Of a stretch of 15,625 nucleotides of DNA, positions 6,694 to 14,737 are shown one piece after another (the first letter of the stretch is position 1; each line of letters starts with the position of its first letter). Origin of the DNA: an uncultured Oscillospiraceae bacterium (GTDB lineage: Bacteria; Bacillota; Clostridia; Oscillospirales; Oscillospiraceae). Under the pieces are notes generated by a model, which made no database searches, was not told the origin of the DNA, and was given only the letters and a program-made list of their open reading frames with translations. A program made the translations under genes and the position numbers. The DNA is taken from NCBI GenBank assembly GCA_934589145.1, contig CAKTNW010000041.1, positions 1-15,625 of the forward strand, read 5' to 3'.

Positions 6694-9600
6694 TTATTTG
6701 TCGTACATCTCGATGAGCTTCAGCAGGTGCTCGTAGCGGGCCTTGGCCTCGTCCTCGTTGCGCTTGAAGAGGACTTCTGCGCGCTCGGGGAACTCGCGGG
6801 TCAGGCGGCTGTAGCGAGCCTCGTTCATCAGGAAGTCCTGATAGCCGCCGGCGGGCGCCTTGGAGTCCAGGGTGAACTTCTTCTCGCCCTCGGGGTTGTA
6901 GCGGAACAGGTTCCAGTAGCCGCAGTCCACTGCCTTCTTCATTTCCTTCTGGCAGTTCATCATGCCGCCCTTGATGGAGTGCATCTCGCAGGGGCTGTAG
7001 CCGATGATCAGGGACGGGCCGTGATAGGCCTCGGCCTCGGTGATGGCCTTGATGGTCTGCGCGGGGTTGGCGCCCATGGCCACCTGAGCCACATAGACGT
7101 AGCCGTACTGCATGGCGATCTCGGCAAGGCTCTTCTTCTTCACTTCCTTACCGGCAGCGGCGAACTGTGCCACCTGGCCGATGTTGGAAGCCTTGGAGGC
7201 CTGGCCGCCGGTGTTGGAGTACACCTCGGTATCGAACACGAAGATGTTCACATCCTGCTTGGAGGCGATGACGTGATCCAGTCCGCCGTAGCCGATATCG
7301 TAGGCCCAGCCATCGCCGCCGAAGATCCACATGGACTTCTTGGCCAGATATTCCTTCTTGCTGAGGATGTCGGCCACCAGCGTGCAGGCGGCGCAGTCGC
7401 AGAACAGCGCGCCCTTGGCCTTCAGCTCGGCAGCGTGCTCAGCGAACTGAGGCACGGCGGCCAGCTCATCCACGGTGCAGATGCTCTCTTCCAGGGCCTT
7501 GACATAGGCCTTGGTGGGCTCGGCGTTGGCGGTACCGTCGTCCATGGTGTCCAGCCACTTCTGAGCGGCTTCCTTCAGGGCGGGCTGTGCCCATTCAATA
7601 GTGATCAGCTCACGGGTCTTGGCCGCCAGATCCTCGCGGATCTTGTTCTGGCCGGTGTACATGCCCAGGCCGTGCTCTGCGTTATCCTCGAACAGGGAGT
7701 TGCACCATGCGGGGCCGTGGCCCTCCTTATTGGTGCAGTAGGGAGAGGTAGCCGCGGGACCGCCCCAGATGGAGGAGCAGCCGGTGGCGTTGGAGACATA
7801 CATATGGTCGCCGAACAGCTGGGTGACGAGACGGGCATAGCTGGTCTCGGCGCAGCCGGCGCAGGAGCCGGAGAACTCCAGCATGGGCTGCTTGAACTGG
7901 CTGCCCTTGACGGTGTTGTCCTGCATATCCTTCTTCTCGGACACCTCGGCCACGCAGTAGTCGAACACGTCCTGCTGGGGCAGCTCGCCCTCCTGGGCGA
8001 CCATGGTCAGGGCGTTCACCGGGCAGGCGCCGATGCAGACGCCGCAGCCCATGCAGTCCAGCGGGCTGATGGCCATGGTGAACTGATAGGTGCCCTTGCC
8101 CTTGCCGGCCTTCACGTCCACGATCTTGGCGGCCTCGGGAGCCTTGGCGGCCTCGTCGGCGGTCAGCGCGAAGGGACGGATGGTGGCGTGGGGGCAGACA
8201 TAGGCGCACTGGTTGCACTGGATGCACTTGGTGCTGTCCCAGGTGGGAACGGACACGGCCACGCCGCGCTTCTCATAGGCGGCGGCGCCCAGCTCGAACT
8301 GGCCGTCCACATGATCCACGAAGGCGGAAACGGGCAGGCTGTCGCCGTCCATCTTGCCCACGGGCTCCAGAATATCCTTGACCATCTTCACCAGCTCGGG
8401 CTTGCCCTTGAGCTCCTTGGCGGGCTTGGTATCCACGGCGTTGGCCCAGTCGGCGGGCACGTCGATCTTCTTATAGGCGGTGGCGCCCAGATCGATGGCC
8501 TTGTAGTTCATGTCCACGATGTCCTGGCCCTTCTTCAGGTAGGAGGCCTTGGCCTTCTCCTTCATGTAGGTGATGGCCTCTTCCTCGGGCATGACCTTGG
8601 CCAGAGAGAAGAACGCGGACTGCAGAATGGTGTTGTTGCGCTTGCCCATACCGATCTCGATGGCCAGGTCGATGGCGTCGATGGTATAGAGCTGGATGTT
8701 GTTCTGGGCGATATAGCGCTTGGAAGCGGCATCCATGTGGTGGTTCAGCTCATCGAAGTCCCACTGGCAGTTGATCATGTAGACACCGCCGGGCTTGACG
8801 TCCTGCACCATCTTGAAGCCCTTGGTCACATAGCTGGGGTTGTGGCAGGCCACGAAGTCAGCCTTGTTGATATAGTAGGGGGAACGGATGGGCTTGTCGC
8901 CGAAGCGCAGGTGGCTGATGGTCACGCCGCCGGTCTTCTTGGAGTCATACTGGAAGTACGCCTGAACATACTTGTCGGTATGGTCGCCGATGATCTTGAT
9001 GGAGTTCTTGTTGGCGCCAACGGTACCGTCGCCGCCCAGACCCCAGAACTTGCACTCGATGGTGCCCTCTGCCGCGGTGTTGGGGCAGTTGGGATCCTCG
9101 GGCAGGGACATGTTGGTCACATCGTCCACGATACCGATGGTGAACTGGCGCTTCATCTCGGCCTTGGCCAGCTCGGTGTAGACGGCGAACACGGAGGCGG
9201 GAGGCGTATCCTTGCTGCCCAGACCGTAACGGCCGCCGATGACGGTGATGTCGTTCTTGCCGGCATTGGCCAGAGCGGTGACCACGTCCTGATACAGAGG
9301 CTCACCCTGGGAGCCGGGCTCCTTGGTGCGATCCAGAACAGCGATCTTCTTGCAGGAGGCGGGGATGGCCTCGATCAGCTTCTCGGGAGCGAAGGGGCGG
9401 AACAGGCGAACCTTCACCAGGCCAACCTTCTCGCCGTGGGCGTTCAGATAGTCGATGACCTCCTCGGCCACGTCGCAGATGGAACCCATGGCCACGATCA
9501 CGCGGTCAGCGTCGGGGGCGCCATAGTAGTTGAACAGCTGATAGTCGGTGCCCAGCTTGGCGTTGACCTTTGCCATGCACTTCTCCACCACGGCGGGCAG

Positions 9601-10314
9601 CGCGTCATAGTACTTGTTGCAGGCCTCGCGGTGCTGGAAGAAGATATCGCCGTTCTCGTGAGAGCCGCGCATATGGGGATGCTCGGGGTTCAGCGCGTGC
9701 TTGCGGAACTCGGCCACGGCGTCCATGTCGCACATATCCTTCAGATCGTCATAATCCCACACGGCGATCTTCTGGATCTCGTGGGAGGTACGGAAGCCGT
9801 CAAAGAAGTTGATGAAGGGAACCTTGCCCTCCAGAGCGGCCAGATGGGCCACGGGGCTCAGATCCATGACCTCCTGCACGTTGCCCTCGCACAGCATGGC
9901 AAAGCCGGTCTGGCGGCAGGCCATCACGTCGGAGTGGTCGCCGAAGATGTTCAGCGCGTGGGTGGAAACGGTACGGGCGGAGACGTGGAACACACAGGGC
10001 AGCTGCTCGGCCGCGATCTTGTACATGTTGGGGATCATCAGCAGCAGGCCCTGAGAGGCGGTGTACGTGGTGGTCAGGGCACCGGCGCCCAGAGAACCGT
10101 GTACGGCACCGGCCGCGCCGGCTTCGGACTGCATTTCAACCACCTTCACCTGGGTGCCGAAGATATTCTTCTGGCCGTTGGCGCTCCACTGGTCGACAAA
10201 GTCAGCCATGGGAGAGGACGGGGTGATGGGGTAGATGGCGGCTACCTCGGAAAACGCATAGCTCACATGCGCGGCAGCGTTGTTGCCATCCATGGATTTC
10301 ATTTTTCTTACCAT
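6694..10314 (-). CDS. nifJ: Pyruvate:ferredoxin (flavodoxin) oxidoreductase
   Basis: Full-length single-chain PFOR of 1206 residues, which converts pyruvate and CoA to acetyl-CoA and CO2 while reducing ferredoxin in the cytoplasm. Visible features, N to C: YPITPSS (28-34) with the substrate-binding Thr31; two 4Fe-4S motifs of the ferredoxin domain, C697/C700/C703/C707 and C754/C757/C760/C764; proximal-cluster cysteines C818, C821, C846 and C1109 (SCAGCAET, ATGCSSIWG, YSPCEMH); and the thiamine-diphosphate/Mg motif GDGWAYDIGYGG near 1000 with EVYSNTGGQ. AAGGAGG (10322-10328) is 7 bases before ATG 10314, which fixes the start. It is monocistronic, between its own promoter and the terminator at 6559-6595. 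A long open frame runs antisense through the entire gene; this is a codon-bias artefact. Confidence 0.98.
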   Translation of the reverse strand: MVRKMKSMDGNNAAAHVSYAFSEVAAIYPITPSSPMADFVDQWSANGQKNIFGTQVKVVEMQSEAGAAGAVHGSLGAGALTTTYTASQGLLLMIPNMYKIAAEQLPCVFHVSARTVSTHALNIFGDHSDVMACRQTGFAMLCEGNVQEVMDLSPVAHLAALEGKVPFINFFDGFRTSHEIQKIAVWDYDDLKDMCDMDAVAEFRKHALNPEHPHMRGSHENGDIFFQHREACNKYYDALPAVVEKCMAKVNAKLGTDYQLFNYYGAPDADRVIVAMGSICDVAEEVIDYLNAHGEKVGLVKVRLFRPFAPEKLIEAIPASCKKIAVLDRTKEPGSQGEPLYQDVVTALANAGKNDITVIGGRYGLGSKDTPPASVFAVYTELAKAEMKRQFTIGIVDDVTNMSLPEDPNCPNTAAEGTIECKFWGLGGDGTVGANKNSIKIIGDHTDKYVQAYFQYDSKKTGGVTISHLRFGDKPIRSPYYINKADFVACHNPSYVTKGFKMVQDVKPGGVYMINCQWDFDELNHHMDAASKRYIAQNNIQLYTIDAIDLAIEIGMGKRNNTILQSAFFSLAKVMPEEEAITYMKEKAKASYLKKGQDIVDMNYKAIDLGATAYKKIDVPADWANAVDTKPAKELKGKPELVKMVKDILEPVGKMDGDSLPVSAFVDHVDGQFELGAAAYEKRGVAVSVPTWDSTKCIQCNQCAYVCPHATIRPFALTADEAAKAPEAAKIVDVKAGKGKGTYQFTMAISPLDCMGCGVCIGACPVNALTMVAQEGELPQQDVFDYCVAEVSEKKDMQDNTVKGSQFKQPMLEFSGSCAGCAETSYARLVTQLFGDHMYVSNATGCSSIWGGPAATSPYCTNKEGHGPAWCNSLFEDNAEHGLGMYTGQNKIREDLAAKTRELITIEWAQPALKEAAQKWLDTMDDGTANAEPTKAYVKALEESICTVDELAAVPQFAEHAAELKAKGALFCDCAACTLVADILSKKEYLAKKSMWIFGGDGWAYDIGYGGLDHVIASKQDVNIFVFDTEVYSNTGGQASKASNIGQVAQFAAAGKEVKKKSLAEIAMQYGYVYVAQVAMGANPAQTIKAITEAEAYHGPSLIIGYSPCEMHSIKGGMMNCQKEMKKAVDCGYWNLFRYNPEGEKKFTLDSKAPAGGYQDFLMNEARYSRLTREFPERAEVLFKRNEDEAKARYEHLLKLIEMYDK

Positions 10315-10337
10315 TTATGAACCTCCTTCATACACTC

Positions 10338-10357
10338 TTCGCCCCGATTGGGGCGAA
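10338..10357 (-). promoter_or_regulatory. Hairpin in the nifJ 5' untranslated region
   Basis: An 8-bp perfect stem, TTCGCCCC (10338-10345) with GGGGCGAA (10350-10357), encloses a 4-base loop. It lies about 10 bases after the predicted nifJ transcription start and 9 bases before its Shine-Dalgarno sequence. There is no U run after it on the minus strand, so it is not a terminator. It may stabilise the 5' end of an abundant message, or as DNA it may be a protein-binding palindrome. Confidence 0.6.
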
Positions 10358-10374
10358 ATACTCAGCGTATCAGG

Positions 10375-10403
10375 ATAATATCACAAAAAAATCCCACTGT
10401 AAA
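10375..10403 (-). promoter_or_regulatory. nifJ promoter
   Basis: On the minus strand TTTACA (10398-10403) is separated by 17 bases from TATTAT (10375-10380), with the start predicted near 10368. The spacer is T-rich. The leader to the ATG is about 54 bases and contains the hairpin at 10338-10357. Confidence 0.78.
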
Positions 10404-10504
10404 CGGCATTTTTATGAAATTTTCGTAACAAGAAACTAAAAATGCGTTTTTGCTGTTAAGAATTCTAACACCCCCTGACAGCGGAACTTATTTTGATAAA
10501 ACTA

Positions 10505-10534
10505 TTGTCCTTTTATGTAAATGTGTGATAAAAT
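10505..10534 (+). promoter_or_regulatory. Promoter of the yifB-thiI-pncC cluster
   Basis: TTGTCC (10505-10510), an 18-base spacer, then TAAAAT (10529-10534) with an extended -10 TG at 10526-10527. It is divergent from the nifJ promoter, about 100 bases away. The -35 box is only a partial match, so the extended -10 probably carries recognition. Confidence 0.6.
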
Positions 10535-10592
10535 AATACGGATACAGAAGTTTCGTGATAACAGGAGCTTAGCGGGGAAAGGAGCGGAGCCT

Positions 10593-12107
10593 ATGGTGAC
10601 CACGGTACGTTCGCTGGGCCTGACCGGCATCAGCGGCTATGAGGTAACGGTGGAGTGCATGCTCTCCGGCGGCTTGCCCGCCTTTGACGTGGTGGGCCTG
10701 CCGGACACGGCGGTGAAGGAGGCCCGTGAGCGGGTGCGTGCCGCGGTGAAAAACTGTGGGGCCCAGTTTCCCGTCAGCCGCATCACCGTCAATCTGGCCC
10801 CGGCCCGCGTCCGGAAGGAGGGCACGGTGTACGACCTACCCATCCTGCTGGGCATCATGGCCGCCGCGGGCGAGCTCCGCGCTCTGCCGGAGGACGCCGC
10901 CTTCCTGGGTGAGCTGAGCCTCACCGGCCAGGTGCGCCCCGTCACCGGCGTGCTGCCCATGGCCATGTTCGCCGCCCGCCAGGGGGTGAAGCAGCTCTTC
11001 GTCCCCGCCGCCAACGCCGCCGAGGCCACGCTGGCCGACGGCCTGACCGTCTACGGCGTGGAGAATGTGGGCCAACTGGTGGCCCATCTGAAGGGAGCCG
11101 ACGCCATCGTGCCCGCGCCCCGGTGGGAGCCCGCCGCCACCGACCGGCCTCTGCCGGACTTCTCCGATGTCATGGGCCAGGAGAACGTCAAGCGCGCCCT
11201 GGAGATCGCCGCCGCAGGCGGCCACAACGTGCTGCTGATCGGCTCCCCCGGCTCCGGCAAGTCCATGCTGGCCCGGCGGCTGCCCTCCATTTTGCCGGAT
11301 ATGACCCGGCCGGAGGCCTTGCAGACCACGGAGATCTACTCCGTGGCGGGCATGACCGATCCCCGGCATCCGCTGGTGGACGCCCGGCCCTTCCGCAGCC
11401 CCCACCACACCGCCTCGCCGGTGTCCCTGTCCGGCGGCGGAAGCGTCCCCCGTCCCGGCGAGATATCCCTTGCCCACAACGGCATCCTGTTCCTGGACGA
11501 GCTGCCGGAGTTCGATAAATCCGCCCTGGAGACACTGCGCCAGCCGCTGGAGGATGGACAGGTGACCATCACCCGTGCCACCGGCTCCCTGACGCTGCCC
11601 AGCCGTTTCATGCTGGTGTGCGCCATGAACCCCTGCCGCTGCGGCTGGTACGGCCATCCCTCCGGTCGCTGCCGCTGCTCGGCCCAACAGGTGGAGCAGT
11701 ACATGCGCCGTGTCTCCGGCCCGCTTTTGGATCGCATCGACATGCATATCGAGGTACCGTCGGTGGAGTACGAGGCCATGCGCCGCAAGGAACAGCCGGA
11801 GTCCTCGGCCCAGGTGCGCAAACGGGTCAACGCCGCCCGCGAGGTGCAGAAGCGCCGTTTTGCGGGTACCGCCGTCACCTGCAACGCCTATATGACCCCC
11901 GCCATGATCGGCCAGTACTGCCAGCTGGACGCGGCGGGCGAAAAGGTCATGCAGGGTGCCTTCGACCGCCTTGGCCTGACCGGACGCAGCCACGACCGCA
12001 TATTGCGCATGGCCCGCACCATCGCCGACCTGGACGGCGCGGAGAGCATTGGCGTCCAGCACCTGGCGGAGGCCATCCAGTACCGCAGCAGCAATCTGTT
12101 GAAGTAA
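10593..12107 (+). CDS. yifB: YifB/ComM family Mg-chelatase-like AAA+ ATPase
   Basis: A 504-residue AAA+ ATPase, the normal length for the YifB/ComM family. The N-terminal ChlI/Lon-protease-fold domain (about 15-145) starts at SLGLTGISGYEVTVE and includes FDVVGLPDTAVKE. It is followed by Walker A GSPGSGKSM (217-225), Walker B ILFLDELPEF (298-307) and a cysteine-rich NPCRCGWYG segment (from 346) characteristic of the family. In Vibrio and Haemophilus, ComM is a helicase that drives branch migration during natural transformation; a similar recombination role is inferred here. ATG 10593 follows AAAGGAG (10578-10584) by 8 bases and matches family N-termini; the open frame extends to 10521 but crosses the promoter. 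thiI follows after 32 bases, suggesting co-transcription. Confidence 0.95.
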   Translation: MVTTVRSLGLTGISGYEVTVECMLSGGLPAFDVVGLPDTAVKEARERVRAAVKNCGAQFPVSRITVNLAPARVRKEGTVYDLPILLGIMAAAGELRALPEDAAFLGELSLTGQVRPVTGVLPMAMFAARQGVKQLFVPAANAAEATLADGLTVYGVENVGQLVAHLKGADAIVPAPRWEPAATDRPLPDFSDVMGQENVKRALEIAAAGGHNVLLIGSPGSGKSMLARRLPSILPDMTRPEALQTTEIYSVAGMTDPRHPLVDARPFRSPHHTASPVSLSGGGSVPRPGEISLAHNGILFLDELPEFDKSALETLRQPLEDGQVTITRATGSLTLPSRFMLVCAMNPCRCGWYGHPSGRCRCSAQQVEQYMRRVSGPLLDRIDMHIEVPSVEYEAMRRKEQPESSAQVRKRVNAAREVQKRRFAGTAVTCNAYMTPAMIGQYCQLDAAGEKVMQGAFDRLGLTGRSHDRILRMARTIADLDGAESIGVQHLAEAIQYRSSNLLK

Positions 12108-12139
12108 ATTCATTCATATATAAACTAAGGAGAACCCCC

Positions 12140-13318
12140 ATGCACGAGATCATTCTTTGCAAGCTGGGCGAGATCGTCCTGAAGGGATTGAACCGCCACA
12201 GCTTTGAGATGAAGCTGATGAGCAACATCCGCCGCCGCACCCAGCGGTACGGCAAATTCAAGATCTACTCCCGCCAGTCCACCATCTATGTGGAGCCGGT
12301 GGAGGAGACCTGCGACCTGGACGCCGCCTACGACGCCTGCAAGAAGGTGTTCGGCATCATCGCCATCGCCCGGGCCGTCCCCTGCGCCAAGGAGAAGGAG
12401 GCCATCTTCAACACAGCCAGGGAGTACCTTGCCCCGGCGCTGCTGGCGGCCAAGTCCTTCAAGGTGGAGAGCAAGCGCTCCGACAAGTCCTTCCCCATGG
12501 GCAGCATCCAGTTGAGCCAGTGGGTGGGCGGCGCGCTGCACGATGCCTTTCCCCACCTGATCGTGGATGTCCACAACCCGGAGCTGACGGTGCACCTGGA
12601 GGTGCGGGAGGACGCCGCCTATGTCCACGGCCCGGCGGAAGCCGCCGCAGGCGGCCTGCCCATCGGCATGGGCGGCCACGCGGTCAGCCTGCTGTCCGGC
12701 GGCATCGACAGCCCTGTGTCCAGCTATATGATCGCCAAGCGGGGCGTCCAGTTGGAGCTGCTGCACTTCGCCTCCCCTCCCTATACCAGCGAGCAGGCCC
12801 GTGAAAAGGTGCTGCAGCTGGCCCAGGAGTTGACGGTCTGGTGCGGCCGCCTGACGGTGCATGTGGTGCCCTTTACCGAGATTCAGGAGGAGATCCGCCG
12901 CAAGTGCCCGGAGGATCATTTCACCCTGATCATGCGCCGCTTCATGATGCGGCTGGGCGACCGGCTGGCCCACGAGCTGGCCTGCAAGGCCATCGTCACC
13001 GGCGAGAGCCTGGGCCAGGTGGCCAGCCAGACCATCCAGGCCCTGGTGGTCAGCGACGATGTGGCCACCCTGCCGGTGCTGCGGCCCCTGATCGGCATGG
13101 ACAAGGAGGAGATCGTCCGCATTGCCCGCCATGTGGGCACCTTCGATACCTCCATCCTGCCCTATGAGGACTGCTGCACCGTGTTCACCCCCCGCCATCC
13201 CAAGACCAAGCCCAACCTGGAGGAGGTGCGGGAGTACGAGGCCGCGCTGGACATCGACGCCCTGTGCGACAAAGCCCTGGCGGGCCGCGAGATGATCCGC
13301 CTGTACCCCAGGCACTGA
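12140..13318 (+). CDS. thiI: tRNA 4-thiouridine synthase ThiI
   Basis: A 392-residue ThiI, which adenylates U8 of tRNA and replaces its oxygen with sulfur; in some bacteria it also serves thiazole synthesis. The N-terminal ferredoxin-like/THUMP region (about 1-165) binds tRNA. The PP-loop SGGIDSP (186-192) binds ATP, and TGESLGQVASQT is a conserved loop of the ATPase domain. The cysteine pair CC at 345-346 falls where E. coli ThiI has its catalytic Cys344. There is no C-terminal rhodanese domain, as usual in Gram-positive bacteria, where a dedicated cysteine desulfurase supplies sulfur; none is visible here. AAGGAG (12127-12132) precedes ATG 12140 by 7 bases. The stop codon is 10 bases before the pncC start. 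Confidence 0.97.
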   Translation: MHEIILCKLGEIVLKGLNRHSFEMKLMSNIRRRTQRYGKFKIYSRQSTIYVEPVEETCDLDAAYDACKKVFGIIAIARAVPCAKEKEAIFNTAREYLAPALLAAKSFKVESKRSDKSFPMGSIQLSQWVGGALHDAFPHLIVDVHNPELTVHLEVREDAAYVHGPAEAAAGGLPIGMGGHAVSLLSGGIDSPVSSYMIAKRGVQLELLHFASPPYTSEQAREKVLQLAQELTVWCGRLTVHVVPFTEIQEEIRRKCPEDHFTLIMRRFMMRLGDRLAHELACKAIVTGESLGQVASQTIQALVVSDDVATLPVLRPLIGMDKEEIVRIARHVGTFDTSILPYEDCCTVFTPRHPKTKPNLEEVREYEAALDIDALCDKALAGREMIRLYPRH

Positions 13319-13328
13319 GGTGCGCACC

Positions 13329-13802
13329 ATGAACGAGACATTGGAGCAGCAGGTCATCGCGGCGCTGAAATCGCGGGGCCTGACCCTTTCCACGGCGGAG
13401 AGCTGCACCGGCGGCCTGACCGCCAAGCGGCTGACGGACGTCCCCGGCGCGTCGGCGGTGTTTCTGGGCGGCGTGGTCAGCTATACCAACGGCGTCAAGG
13501 AGCGGGCGCTGGGCGTCCCCCACGACACGCTGGAGACCTGCGGCGCGGTGTCCGAGCCGACGGCCCGCGCCATGGCGGAGGGCGTCCGTCGTTTGACCTG
13601 CGCGGACTTCGGCCTGTCCGTCACCGGCGTGGCAGGCCCCGACAGGGACGACCGGGGCCACGACGTGGGCACCGTGTATATCGCCCTGTCTGCCAAAAAC
13701 GAAACCACTGTGCAGCTTCTGCACCTCTCCGGCGACCGCGGCACCATCCGCGCCGCCGCCGCGGACGAGATGTTCCGCATGCTGCTGGCCTATATCCAAT
13801 AG
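13329..13802 (+). CDS. pncC: Nicotinamide-nucleotide amidase (CinA C-terminal family)
   Basis: A 157-residue stand-alone CinA C-terminal domain, the PncC enzyme that deamidates nicotinamide mononucleotide to nicotinate mononucleotide in pyridine nucleotide salvage. The conserved STAESCTGG block lies near residue 22, with VVSYTNGVKERALGV, GAVSEPTARAMA and SVTGVAGP following. The usual glycine-rich loop GPDGG...KPVGTV is replaced by GPDRDDRGHDVGTV, an altered but length-compatible loop. The start at ATG 13329 uses GAGGTG (13317-13322), which overlaps the thiI stop codon, so translation is probably coupled; an in-frame GTG at 13320 is a less likely start. It lacks the N-terminal CinA domain linked with competence. 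Confidence 0.93.
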   Translation: MNETLEQQVIAALKSRGLTLSTAESCTGGLTAKRLTDVPGASAVFLGGVVSYTNGVKERALGVPHDTLETCGAVSEPTARAMAEGVRRLTCADFGLSVTGVAGPDRDDRGHDVGTVYIALSAKNETTVQLLHLSGDRGTIRAAAADEMFRMLLAYIQ

Positions 13803-13872
13803 GAGACAACACAAGAATACGCCTGACAAAAGCTTCAGTTTTTTTGCCAGGTAAATAAAGGAGACTGACACC

Positions 13873-14355
13873 ATGGCAAAGAACAAGGCTTATTCCCAGA
13901 TCAACCAGTACGCCAACCGCGAGGAAGAGATTCGCAAGGCGAAGGGCAATCCCAACAAGAATAACCATGCCAAGAAGAAAAACAGCAACTACGGCGGCTA
14001 CAACAGCAACGGCGCAGGCGCCTACATGGCCCAGAAGCTGGCGGAAAAGGGCCGCCAGCAGGAGCGGGTCAAGCTGCCCATGTGGCTGAACATCACCCTC
14101 ATTGCTCTGTTCGCCGCCATCGCCGTGACGCTGGTGCTGCGCTTCACGGTGTATAAGGACAGCCAGTTGATGAACTACATCTCCTCCCTGCTGCTGGGCG
14201 TCACCTGCCTGGTGCTGTTCTACACCCGCCGCTTCAAGCATACCAAAAAGGACAGCGCCTTCTATACCCTGGTCACCGTGCTGCTGACCGTTATGGGCAT
14301 CGTCTATACCGGCATGGGCATCATCGGTCTGCTGACGGTGGCGGGAATCATCTGA
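13873..14355 (+). CDS. Small membrane protein, unknown function
   Basis: A 160-residue protein I cannot assign to a named family. Residues 1-66 are hydrophilic, basic and rich in Asn, Lys and Gly, with no signal peptide. Three hydrophobic segments follow at about 70-93, 100-119 and 131-158, giving an N-terminal cytoplasmic tail and three membrane passes. Basic RRFKHTKKD lies between segments two and three. AAAGGAG (13857-13863) precedes ATG 13873 by 9 bases. It starts 70 bases after pncC with no strong terminator between, so it may be the last gene of the yifB cluster. Base composition matches its neighbours, which suggests a resident gene. No catalytic motif is visible. Confidence 0.85.
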   Translation: MAKNKAYSQINQYANREEEIRKAKGNPNKNNHAKKKNSNYGGYNSNGAGAYMAQKLAEKGRQQERVKLPMWLNITLIALFAAIAVTLVLRFTVYKDSQLMNYISSLLLGVTCLVLFYTRRFKHTKKDSAFYTLVTVLLTVMGIVYTGMGIIGLLTVAGII

Positions 14356-14394
14356 AAAACGCCGAAATTCCCTATGTTTTTGGTGAAAATGCCA

Positions 14395-14423
14395 TTGACA
14401 AACGGAGAAAAAGTGGTTATATT
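14395..14423 (+). promoter_or_regulatory. Promoter of the ileS T-box operon
   Basis: TTGACA (14395-14400), a 17-base spacer, then TATATT (14418-14423). Transcription would start near 14430, just upstream of T-box Stem I. Confidence 0.88.
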
Positions 14424-14429
14424 AACAGA

Positions 14430-14722
14430 TATCTCATGGTAAACACCGTACAAACGCGATGAAGGGGACACGCAGCGCTGCTGTTCGACGCGAAGAGAGC
14501 CGCCGTTTTGGTGCAAGGCGGACGCGGATATGGCGCGGATATCACCCCGGAGCATCCGGCTGAAAGCAAGGAGTAGGCACGGACGGAAGCGGGCCGTTAT
14601 CACCCCGCGCCCACGGATGGTGGGACTGAGTGGCCGCCTTGGCGGCAACGAGAGTGGTACCGCAGAGGACGTTTTTCCAAGCGCCTTTGTCTCTTGACGA
14701 GACAAAGGCGCTTTTTATTTTT
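14430..14722 (+). promoter_or_regulatory. T-box leader, isoleucine specific
   Basis: Stem I base: GATG-AA-GGGG (14458-14467) pairs with CCCC-GGAG-CATC (14545-14556), leaving GA-rich internal bases. The specifier ATC (14541-14543, Ile) is followed by the conserved purine. The distal part has AGAGAGC (14494-14500), a CCGCC/GGCGG stem and a TTGGTGCAA apical loop. T-box core: AGAGTGGTACCGCAG (14651-14665). I can build a complete antiterminator: 14649-14654 with 14691-14696, bulge TGGTACC (14655-14661), and 14662-14668 with 14684-14690. It sequesters the terminator's left arm. TGGT in the bulge matches an A discriminator base, as in tRNA-Ile. Uncharged tRNA-Ile would therefore permit read-through into the zinc-ribbon gene and ileS. 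Confidence 0.95.
14679..14716 (+). terminator. Conditional terminator of the T-box
   Basis: A 15-bp perfect stem (14679-14693 with 14699-14713), a 5-base loop and a T run. Its left arm is shared with the right side of the antiterminator, so the two structures are mutually exclusive. Confidence 0.94.
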
Positions 14723-14737
14723 GTTGGAGGTGTGCCA

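Noticed and set aside
6727..10320. A plus-strand open frame of 1197 codons antisense to nifJ
   Set aside because: It mirrors nifJ almost exactly, its translation is low-complexity Gly/Leu/His/Val with no domains, and nifJ has all catalytic motifs. It results from high-GC codon bias.
12125..13426. Minus-strand open frame of 433 codons under thiI and pncC
   Set aside because: It is a codon-bias shadow, with His/Gly/Leu-rich translation and no recognisable motif, opposite two confidently identified genes.
13820..13852. Hairpin with a T run between pncC and the membrane protein gene
   Set aside because: The stem is short, contains a mismatch and has a large loop with the T run inside it, so it is not a convincing terminator.
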